Shown piece after piece: positions 9,812 to 17,152 of a DNA stretch of 64,000 nucleotides. Origin of the DNA: Chersky-840 sp963811775 (lineage in GTDB: Bacteria; Actinomycetota; Acidimicrobiia; Acidimicrobiales; UBA8190). Within the stretch, counting starts at the first letter, position 1; every line of letters begins with the position of its first letter. Both the position numbers and the translations under genes were made by a program. Below the pieces are notes generated by a model, which did no database searches, was not told the origin of the DNA, and saw nothing but the letters and a program-made list of their open reading frames with translations. Location of the stretch: assembly GCA_963811775.1 (NCBI GenBank), contig CAWESO010000001.1:310001-374000 (forward strand), read 5' to 3'.

Positions 9812-10960
9812 TCAGCCGGTGACGGTGACCGAGGCTTGGATGTCGCGCTTCTCGAGCTCGGGCATGACCTTGGTGCCCAGCAATTCGATGGTGCGCATGA
9901 CCGACTCGTGGCTCAGGTAGCCGAACTGCACGTAGCAGATGAGCTGGTCCACGCCGAGCTCGGCGTACTTGACCATCTTCTCCACGCACGTCTCGGGGTC
10001 GCCCACGATGATCATGTCGGCCTCGGAGAACCACTTGGGGTCGAACTTGCCCTCGATCTGCCGCTTGAGGAGGGGGAACATCTTCTCCTTCTCCTCGTCG
10101 GAGAGGTGCGGCACCTCCCACTCCAAGATGAACTCGGCCAGGTTCTTGTACCACCACCACACCGAGTCCCAGATGCCGTTGGCCTCGGCCTGCTCCATGG
10201 ACTCCGCACAGTGCACGAGCGTGTACGCCGCCACCTTGTTCGTCGTGACCTCGGTCAGCGGCGTGGGGTTCTTGGCGCCCTCGCGGTACTGGCGGATGTG
10301 CTCGGCCATCTTGGTGATGGGCTGCATGATCGAGAACGACAGCAGGCCCATGCCCAGCTTGCCCGCCACTGCGGCCGAGCCGTCGGAGGTGGCGGCCATC
10401 CACGCCGGGGGATGCGGCACCTGCACGGGCTTGGGCGTCACCATGCGGCGGGGGAAGTCGAGGTACTTGCCGTGGAACTCGAAGTACTCCTCGCGCCACG
10501 CCTGCACGGTGGCCTCGATGGCCTCCTGCCACTCGGCCCTGCTCTCCTCCACCGGCACGTGGAAGGCGGTCTGCTCCATGGGGGTGGAGCGTCCCGTCCC
10601 CCACTCCACGCGCCCGCCCGAGAGCACGTCGGCGGTGGCGACCTTCTCGGCCACGTGCACGGGGTGGCAGAACTGGTGCGGCATGAGCACCACGCCGAAG
10701 CCCAGGCGCAGGTTCTTCGTGACCTGGGACAGCGCGCCGATGATGACCTCGGGCGCGGGCGAGTGCGACCGTCCCTCGCGGAAGTGGTGCTCGACGTGCC
10801 ACACGGTGTTGAAACCGAGCGTGTCGGCCAGCTTGATCTGCTCGAGCGCCTCGGCGTACGCCTCTTGCTCGGCCTTGCGCTGGCCCCAGGGGTGCTCCCC
10901 CGGCCACGGCTTGGGCACGTCGATCTCGTAGAGCAGGTCGAGCTTCACAACCACCCCCAT
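9812..10960 (-). CDS. LLM class flavin-dependent oxidoreductase
   Basis: The 382-residue product is a luciferase-like monooxygenase TIM barrel. It has WHVEHHF near residue 55 and the GRVEWGTGRS flavin-contact loop near 135. Such enzymes use FMNH2 or F420H2 to oxidise small organic substrates. Start is ATG 10960, confirmed by the conserved MGVVVKLDLLYEI opening. It is the first gene of the five-gene minus-strand unit and is divergent from ald, so the 136-bp gap 10961-11096 should hold both promoters. Which flavin it uses cannot be settled here. Confidence 0.9.
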   Translation of the reverse strand: MGVVVKLDLLYEIDVPKPWPGEHPWGQRKAEQEAYAEALEQIKLADTLGFNTVWHVEHHFREGRSHSPAPEVIIGALSQVTKNLRLGFGVVLMPHQFCHPVHVAEKVATADVLSGGRVEWGTGRSTPMEQTAFHVPVEESRAEWQEAIEATVQAWREEYFEFHGKYLDFPRRMVTPKPVQVPHPPAWMAATSDGSAAVAGKLGMGLLSFSIMQPITKMAEHIRQYREGAKNPTPLTEVTTNKVAAYTLVHCAESMEQAEANGIWDSVWWWYKNLAEFILEWEVPHLSDEEKEKMFPLLKRQIEGKFDPKWFSEADMIIVGDPETCVEKMVKYAELGVDQLICYVQFGYLSHESVMRTIELLGTKVMPELEKRDIQASVTVTG

Positions 10961-10970
10961 GTTCCCTGGT

Positions 10971-10986
10971 GTTCGATATATAGAAC
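10971..10986. promoter_or_regulatory. candidate IclR-type operator palindrome
   Basis: GTTCGATATATAGAAC is a 16-bp inverted repeat with one mismatched pair, lying 11 bp upstream of the LLM gene start. The GTTCGAT half resembles sites bound by IclR-family regulators such as PcaU/PobR. The cluster encodes its own IclR protein at 6925-7800, so autoregulation of the unit is plausible. This is inference from sequence only. Confidence 0.5.
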
Positions 10987-11096
10987 GCCAGATCCGAATA
11001 CTGAACGACCACCGAAAGATAGGGAGGGCGGCCCTGTTCGTCAAGGGTCGGTGACGGCGACGGTTGGTCGGGCCCGCCGACGGTAGCGTCCCATTC

Positions 11097-12203
11097 GTGA
11101 TCGTCGGGGTGCCGACCGAGCGCAAGCCGGGAGAGAACCGGGTCGCCCTCACCCCCGACGGCGCCCGGGAGCTCACGACCCACGGCCATCGCGTCCTGGT
11201 CGAGACGGGTGCGGGGGCCGGCTCCTCCCTCAGCGACGAGGATTTCACCGCGGCCGGGGCCGAGATGGTGTCCACGGCCGACGCCTGGGGGGCCGGGCTC
11301 GTCCTGAAGGTCAAAGAGCCCCAACCCGAGGAGTACGACCGCCTCCGGGACGACCTCGTGCTCTTCACCTTCCTCCACCTCGCCGCCTACCCCGAGCTGG
11401 CCGGGGTGCTCCTCGAGAAGAAGACGACCGCCCTCGGCTACGAGACCGTGCGCAGCGCGTCGGGGGCGCTGCCGCTGCTCGCCCCCATGAGCGAGGTGGC
11501 GGGGCGCCTGGCCCCGCAGATCGGCGCCCACTTCCTCGAGCGCGCCAACGGCGGGCGCGGCGTGCTGCTCGGCGGGGCCCCGGGCGTGCGACCGGCCCGG
11601 GTCGTGGTCATCGGGGCCGGGACGGTGGGGACCAACGCGGCGTGGATCGCCCAGGGCATGGAGGCCGAGGTGCTCCTCATCGACCGCGATCTCGACCGCC
11701 TTCGTGTCGTGGACCAGATCCATCGCGGGCGCATCATGACCCTGGCCTCGAGTCGGGCCGTGATCGAGCGGTCCCTGCGCGACGCCGATCTCGTCGTCGG
11801 TGCCGTGCTCGTCCCCGGCGGGCGGGCGCCGGTGGTGGTCACCGAGGAGATGGTGCGGGGCATGATGCCGGGGTCGGTCATCGTCGACGTCGCCGTCGAC
11901 CAGGGCGGGTGCATCGAGACGACGGTGGAGACGACCCACGAGCAGCCGGTGGTGGTGCGCCACGGCGTGCTCCACTACGGCGTGGGCAACATCCCCGCCG
12001 CCGTGCCGCACACCTCGACCTACGCCTTGACCAACGCCACCTTCCCCTATGCGCTGGCCGTGGCCGACCACGGTGTGCGGGGCGCGCTCGAGGCCGACCC
12101 CGCGCTGGTGGGCGGCGTGCTGTGCGCGTCGGGACGGCTCACCAACGAGGCCGTGGCCCGCGCGCTGGGGGCCGACGCGGTCTCCCCCTTCGACGTGGTG
12201 TGA
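11097..12203 (+). CDS. ald: alanine dehydrogenase
   Basis: 368 residues, matching the usual length of about 371. The enzyme interconverts L-alanine and pyruvate plus ammonia with NAD. Active-site residues are in register with the family: R15, K73 in the KVKEP motif and H94 in FTFLHLA. The NAD-binding Rossmann motif VIGAGTVGTNAAW lies near 168-180. The start is the GTG at 11097, which gives the standard VIVGVPTERKPGENRVA N-terminus. It is divergent from the LLM gene and convergent with the NYN-domain gene. Confidence 0.94.
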   Translation: MIVGVPTERKPGENRVALTPDGARELTTHGHRVLVETGAGAGSSLSDEDFTAAGAEMVSTADAWGAGLVLKVKEPQPEEYDRLRDDLVLFTFLHLAAYPELAGVLLEKKTTALGYETVRSASGALPLLAPMSEVAGRLAPQIGAHFLERANGGRGVLLGGAPGVRPARVVVIGAGTVGTNAAWIAQGMEAEVLLIDRDLDRLRVVDQIHRGRIMTLASSRAVIERSLRDADLVVGAVLVPGGRAPVVVTEEMVRGMMPGSVIVDVAVDQGGCIETTVETTHEQPVVVRHGVLHYGVGNIPAAVPHTSTYALTNATFPYALAVADHGVRGALEADPALVGGVLCASGRLTNEAVARALGADAVSPFDVV

Positions 12204-12213
12204 GAGCGGGGGC

Positions 12214-12606
12214 TCAGCCTTCCGGGTCGGGGCCCGCCAGGCGGGCCCCGAAGGCCCGCACCCCCTCGGTGGCGACGCCGGCCCGCTGCAGCGAGGCGAC
12301 CAGCGCGCCGTCCGAGGTCACGACGACGAGCTCGGCGGTGTCGGGGAGGCACCCCACCAGGGCCACGATGGCGTGGTCGGCGGCATCGGGACCGCCGGGG
12401 GCGAAGCGCGCCTCGACGCCGCGGGCGGCGGCCGCCTCCGCCTCCCCCGCCGTCGGCCGGCCGTCGAAGACCACGGTGACCGCGACGCCCGGGCCGACCA
12501 GAGACGCGAGCTCGTCCACCAGCCGGCGCCGGGCGCCGGGGCGGTCCCGCCACCACCCGTCGGGGCGCGAGCCGATCAGGTTCATGCCGTCCACCACCCA
12601 GTGCAC
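12214..12606 (-). CDS. NYN domain (YacP-like) RNA-binding/nuclease protein
   Basis: A 130-residue protein beginning VHWVVDGMNLIGSRPDGWW, the N-terminal strand and conserved Asp-Gly-x-Asn of NYN/PIN-like nucleases related to Rae1/YacP. A second acidic site is suggested by ELVVVTSDGAL near residue 90. The start is the GTG at 12606, supported by a GGAGG ribosome site a few bases upstream. It is divergent from the sigma-factor gene, with a 54-bp gap. RNA cleavage is inferred from the fold only. Confidence 0.82.
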   Translation of the reverse strand: MHWVVDGMNLIGSRPDGWWRDRPGARRRLVDELASLVGPGVAVTVVFDGRPTAGEAEAAAARGVEARFAPGGPDAADHAIVALVGCLPDTAELVVVTSDGALVASLQRAGVATEGVRAFGARLAGPDPEG

Positions 12607-12660
12607 AAGAATTCCTCCATCACCCGTCGGAGCGCGGCGGCGCCGGACGACAATACGGGT

Positions 12661-13209
12661 GTGAACGAGCCGGTCGTGTCGACGGGTCCGCCCGCCAGCG
12701 GCGACGCCCTTCTGGCGCTGTACGACCGGGCCCTCCCCCACGTCTACGGCTACCTGGTGGTGCGCTGCGGGCGGGTGGCGCTGGCCGAGGACCTCACCGC
12801 CGAGACGATGCTCGCCGCGGTGGCCGCCGTGCGCCGAGACGCCCGGGTGCCGCTGTCGATCCCGTGGTTGGTCGGGGTGGCGCGCCACAAGCTCGTGGAC
12901 CACTGGCGTCGCCAAGGGCGCGAGGAGCGGGGCCTGCGCGCCGTGGAGAGCGCCGCGCTCAGCGACGGCGCCGACGGGGACGACGAGCTCTGGGACGTGC
13001 GGCTCGACGCGCTGCGAGCCCGCGACACCTTGGCCCTGCTGTCCCCGCTGCACCGCGCCGTGTTGACCCTGCGCTACCTCGACGATCTGCCCGTCCCCGA
13101 CGTCGCCGAGCTCGTGGACCGCAGCGTGCACGCCACCGAGGGACTGCTGGTGCGGGCGCGCCGCGCCTTTCGCCGCGCCTACGGGGACGAGGAGGCCACC
13201 GGTGCCTGA
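12661..13209 (+). CDS. ECF-type RNA polymerase sigma factor
   Basis: The 182-residue protein has sigma region 2 (about 14-80, with LAEDLTAETMLAAVAAVRRD) and region 4 (about 120-175, with LSPLHRAVLTLRYLDDLPVPDVAEL and a helix-turn-helix). There is no region 1 or 3, as in extracytoplasmic-function sigma factors. The GTG start at 12661 gives a normal length. Its last 8 bases overlap the following VOC-domain gene, which indicates translational coupling. No classical anti-sigma factor with a membrane helix is adjacent. Confidence 0.9.
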   Translation: MNEPVVSTGPPASGDALLALYDRALPHVYGYLVVRCGRVALAEDLTAETMLAAVAAVRRDARVPLSIPWLVGVARHKLVDHWRRQGREERGLRAVESAALSDGADGDDELWDVRLDALRARDTLALLSPLHRAVLTLRYLDDLPVPDVAELVDRSVHATEGLLVRARRAFRRAYGDEEATGA

Positions 13210-14506
13210 TCCCTTCGACGCGCTGCGGTCCCCGGTGGTCCCCCTCGCACCGGACCCCGGCTTCGCCGCCCGCCTGCACGCCCGCGTGGCCGAGGCCCTG
13301 TCCCGGCGCCCTGGCGCCGCGCTCGGGGTCACGGCCTATCTCATCGTCACCGACGCCCGTCGGGCCGTGGACTGGTACGTGGAGGTGCTCGGCGCCCGGC
13401 GCCGGGGCGACGCGCTCGTCATGCCCGACGGCCGCGTCGGCCACGTCGAGATCGAGCTCGGGGCCGACGCCCTCTTCCTGGCCGACGAGTCCCCCGAGAG
13501 CCCGGTGGCGGCGCCGGTCCCCGGGGCCCCCGCCACGGTGACCCTGGTCGTCGAGGCACCCGATGTGGACGTCATGGTGCAGCGCGCCGCCAACGCCGGT
13601 GCCACCGTCGAGCGCGCCGTGGCCGAGCACGACTACGGCCGCAACGCCGTGGTGCGCGACCCCTTCGGCCATCGCTGGATCATCTCGGCGGCCGCCGTCG
13701 AACCCGTCGGCGACACCGCCGTCGACGCCGGCGACCCGGACGACGCCGCGCCCCGCCGCGCCGCGGCCACCTCCGGGGCGCGGTCGGGCTCGGGGCCCGC
13801 GCCCATGGAGCCCGGGGACATCGGGTACGTGTCGCTGTGGGTCCCCGACGTGGCCCGGGCCCAGGCCTTCTTCGGCTCGGTGCTCGGGTGGCGGTTCGCG
13901 CCGGGGAGCTCGCCCCGAGGTCGCCGGGTCGAGGGCACCGCTCCGCATCAGGGGCTGTGGGGCGAGGTGGAGCGCGCCACGTTGTTCGTCTGTTACTACG
14001 TCGACGACGTCGACGACGCGGTGGCCCGGGTGCGTGGCGCCGGAGGCGTCGCCGATGATCCGACCGACGAGCCGTTCGGGCGCGTCGCCAACTGCACCGA
14101 CGACCAGGGCACCGCATTCGCCGTGTTCCGGCCTCCGGCCGGTGGCCCCGGGCCGCGCCTGGCGCCGCACGGGACGCGTCAGGGCGATCTCGCTTACCTC
14201 ACCCTCGAGGTGGTCGACTCGTCGCGCTCGCGCACCTTCTATGGCGCCGTCCTCGGGTGGGAGATGAGGCCCGGGCGCGTCGACGACGGCTGGCAGGTCG
14301 ACGGCGTCCGTCCCGGAACCGGCATCAGCGGTGGGCACGACGGCGCCACCGCGGTGCCCATGTACCTCGTCGACGACATCGGGGCGGCGGTGGCGCGGGT
14401 CCGGGCCGCACACGGCACGGCCACGGACCCCGAACGTCAGCCCTACGGGGTCACGTCGAGCTGCGTGGACGACCAGGGCACGCGCTTCTTCCTCGGGGAG
14501 CTGTGA
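13202..14506 (+). CDS. triple VOC (glyoxalase-like) domain protein coupled to sigma factor
   Basis: 434 residues with three vicinal-oxygen-chelate repeats at about 40-160, 205-312 and 322-434. Each has the beta-alpha-beta-beta-beta pattern, and the last two contain the C(T/V)DDQGT element. The N-terminal 30 residues (DPFDALRSPVVPLAPDPGFAARL) form a separate helical segment recurring in VOC proteins encoded next to actinobacterial sigma factors. The gene starts with GTG 13202, overlapping the sigma gene by 8 bp. It may sense a ligand for the sigma factor or carry out detoxification; neither is shown. Confidence 0.85.
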   Translation: MPDPFDALRSPVVPLAPDPGFAARLHARVAEALSRRPGAALGVTAYLIVTDARRAVDWYVEVLGARRRGDALVMPDGRVGHVEIELGADALFLADESPESPVAAPVPGAPATVTLVVEAPDVDVMVQRAANAGATVERAVAEHDYGRNAVVRDPFGHRWIISAAAVEPVGDTAVDAGDPDDAAPRRAAATSGARSGSGPAPMEPGDIGYVSLWVPDVARAQAFFGSVLGWRFAPGSSPRGRRVEGTAPHQGLWGEVERATLFVCYYVDDVDDAVARVRGAGGVADDPTDEPFGRVANCTDDQGTAFAVFRPPAGGPGPRLAPHGTRQGDLAYLTLEVVDSSRSRTFYGAVLGWEMRPGRVDDGWQVDGVRPGTGISGGHDGATAVPMYLVDDIGAAVARVRAAHGTATDPERQPYGVTSSCVDDQGTRFFLGEL

Positions 14507-14537
14507 CGGGCGCCCCGACGCCGGCGAAAGCTCGGCG

Positions 14538-16952
14538 CTAGAGATTCGGCCCTATCCCCGACGCCACCACCGGGGGCGCCGGGACCCCGGGCCGTGCGGC
14601 GGTGCCTTCGGGGCCGGCCCCGGGGCGTGGGGGGCGCGGCGACGCGGCCAGCGCCGCGGCTCGCCTCGTCTCGTTCGAGTCGAGGAGGAACGCCTCGATG
14701 GCGGCGGGCTCGATGGGCTTGGAGAAGAGGAACCCCTGGCCCCGGTCGCAGTGCTCCTCCCGGAGCTTCTGCAACTGGTCGTTGTCCTCGATCCCCTCGG
14801 CCAGGGTCTCGAGCCCGAGGGTGCGGCCCAGCTCGACCAGGGTGTGGATGAGCGCCCCGGACTCGGGTGAGTCGGCCATGGCCGAGATGAACGAGCGGTC
14901 GATCTTCAGGGCGTCGACCGGGAACTGGCGCAGGTAGGCGAGCGACGAGTAGCCGGTGCCGAAGTCGTCGATGGCGACGTGCACCCCGAGGTCCTTGATC
15001 TCGCGCAGCCGGCGCACCGTGGCATCGGCATCGCGCATCAGGGTGCTCTCGGTGATCTCGATGACGAGCGTGGTCGGGTCGAGCCCCGTGACGCTCAGGG
15101 CCTCCTTGATGTGGTCGACGAAGGCGTGGATCTCGAGCTGGCGCATGGAGACGTTGACCGACATCGACAGCGCGAAGCCCCGTCGGTGCCACTGCGCCGC
15201 TTGGCGGCACGCCTCGAACAGGACCCAGCGCCCGACCTCGACGATGAGGCCCGAGTCCTCGAGCATGGGGATGAATTGGTCCGGGGGGACCACCCCGCGC
15301 ACCGGGTGGCGCCAGCGCACGAGGGCCTCGACCCCCGAGACGTTCACGTGGTCGAGGTCGAACACGGGTTGGTAGAGCAAGAAGAACTGCTCCTCGGCCA
15401 GGGCGTTGCGCAGGTCGGCGTCGAGCTCGATACGGTCGAGCACCGCCGTCTGCATCTCGGGCTGGAACAGCGCGGAGCGGTGCTTGCCCAGCGCCTTGGC
15501 CCGGTACAGGGCGATGTCCGCGTCGCGCAGCAACTCGGAGGCCGAATGGCGCTGCCCGCCGGCGATCCCGATGCTGGCGGTCACCGTCAGCGACACCGAG
15601 TCGTACCCCTCGATGCGGAACGGCTCGCGCAGCGCGTCGTGCAGGCGCTCCGCCACCATCTCCGGGCCCGCGCCCAACGAGGCGCCCTCGGCCAGGACCA
15701 CGAACTCGTCGCCGCCGAGGCGCCCGACGGTGTCGCTCTCGCGCAGGATGCCGACGAACCGGTGCGCCACGGCCTGCAGGACCTTGTCGCCGGCGTCGTG
15801 GCCCAAGGAGTCGTTGATGTCCTTGAAGTTGTCGAGGTCCACGAACAGAGCGGCCACGGGCCGGTACTCGCGTCGCGCCCGCACGAGCATCTGGTCGGCG
15901 CGGTCGAGGATGAGGGTGCGGTTGGGCAAGCCGGTGAGCGGATCGTGCAGGGCCACGTGCAGGAGCTGGAACTCGGCCTCCTTGCGCTCGGTGATGTCGC
16001 GCAGGTTGCCGACGTACCCGGCCACCGACGGGTTGTCGCGCAGGTTGCTCACCACCGCCTCGGCGAAGCGGTAGGTGCCGTCGGAGTACACGACACGGAA
16101 CTGGATGGGCTCGGTCACCGTCACGGTCTGGACCAGCGCCGCCAGCTGCGCCTCGACCCGGGGCCGGTCCTCGGGGTGCACGAGCTCGGTGGCCCGCATC
16201 CCGATGACCTCCTCGGGCTCCCGGCCGAACAGCGACGTCGTGGCGGGGCTGGCGTAGAGGATCCGTCCCTCGGCGCCCATCACGAAGGTCGTGTCGGTCG
16301 AGTTCTGGACCAGCGAGCGGAAGCGCTCCTCGCTCACGCGCATCGACGTCTCCGCGTTCTCCTTCTGCTCGATGGTGGCCCCCGCCATGCGGATCACGAA
16401 GAGGAGCACGAAGGCGCCCATGAGCCCGAGTGCTTCGCTCTTGCCCACGGACAGAAGCGACGGGGCCCACCCCTGCCAGATGGCGACCTGGCCCCCCGCG
16501 ATGCCGAGGACGCTCCACAGCGCGGTGCGCCGCCACGTACGCGACCCGTCGTGGGAGACGTTCTCGAGCGCCACGAAGGCGAAGGCTCCCACGAGCACGG
16601 GCCCCCACCCGCTCAGGTAGATGACCACGGTGACCGCGGCGGCATGGCACGCCACCCGGGCGTTGAGACGGACGGTGGTGGGGTTGCGCCGGCACAGGAA
16701 CTCGAGCGTCATGCTCGCCAGCGGGATGGCGGCGAAGACCACCAGCCACAGCCACACGGGCTCTCGGGCCACGACGCCGAAGTTCCGGAGGAAGAGGATC
16801 GTGACCAGGGCGGCGGGGCCCATGGCGTAGCCCAGGATGTAGGGGTTCATCCGGGCGCGCCGGGATCGAGCCGGCGCGTCGGCCTCTGACGCCGGGTCCG
16901 TCCACGCGAAGACGTCGGTCACCTCCGGACCGGCCGACTCCCCAGCGGACAT
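14538..16952 (-). CDS. membrane PAS-GGDEF-EAL cyclic-di-GMP protein
   Basis: An 804-residue protein with five or six transmembrane helices (about 38-190), a PAS domain (about 205-325), a GGDEF domain with intact GGDEF near residue 413, and an EAL domain with EALVRWRHP near 541 and DDFGTGYSSL near 663. Both synthesis and hydrolysis motifs of cyclic-di-GMP are preserved, so it could be bifunctional, with PAS or membrane input choosing the direction. It is anchored in the inner membrane. The C-terminal 50 residues are a disordered Ala/Pro tail. It is convergent with the VOC gene. Confidence 0.94.
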   Translation of the reverse strand: MSAGESAGPEVTDVFAWTDPASEADAPARSRRARMNPYILGYAMGPAALVTILFLRNFGVVAREPVWLWLVVFAAIPLASMTLEFLCRRNPTTVRLNARVACHAAAVTVVIYLSGWGPVLVGAFAFVALENVSHDGSRTWRRTALWSVLGIAGGQVAIWQGWAPSLLSVGKSEALGLMGAFVLLFVIRMAGATIEQKENAETSMRVSEERFRSLVQNSTDTTFVMGAEGRILYASPATTSLFGREPEEVIGMRATELVHPEDRPRVEAQLAALVQTVTVTEPIQFRVVYSDGTYRFAEAVVSNLRDNPSVAGYVGNLRDITERKEAEFQLLHVALHDPLTGLPNRTLILDRADQMLVRARREYRPVAALFVDLDNFKDINDSLGHDAGDKVLQAVAHRFVGILRESDTVGRLGGDEFVVLAEGASLGAGPEMVAERLHDALREPFRIEGYDSVSLTVTASIGIAGGQRHSASELLRDADIALYRAKALGKHRSALFQPEMQTAVLDRIELDADLRNALAEEQFFLLYQPVFDLDHVNVSGVEALVRWRHPVRGVVPPDQFIPMLEDSGLIVEVGRWVLFEACRQAAQWHRRGFALSMSVNVSMRQLEIHAFVDHIKEALSVTGLDPTTLVIEITESTLMRDADATVRRLREIKDLGVHVAIDDFGTGYSSLAYLRQFPVDALKIDRSFISAMADSPESGALIHTLVELGRTLGLETLAEGIEDNDQLQKLREEHCDRGQGFLFSKPIEPAAIEAFLLDSNETRRAAALAASPRPPRPGAGPEGTAARPGVPAPPVVASGIGPNL

Positions 16953-17152
16953 CTGTCACCCCCCAGTGCTATGAGCAGCCAGTTCGCGCCCATTTCGTAT
17001 CGACGGGCCCGTCAAAGTCCTTGAGGTTTTCGCTCGCAGGGGGTGGCGGGGCCACCGTCGTCGTCGGTGGGCGCCGGCGTGACCCCCTGGAGCCCCGTCG
17101 CGGCCCGGCCCGCCGGCGATGGCCCAGGTCACGGGCCTTGGGGCCGCTCCGG

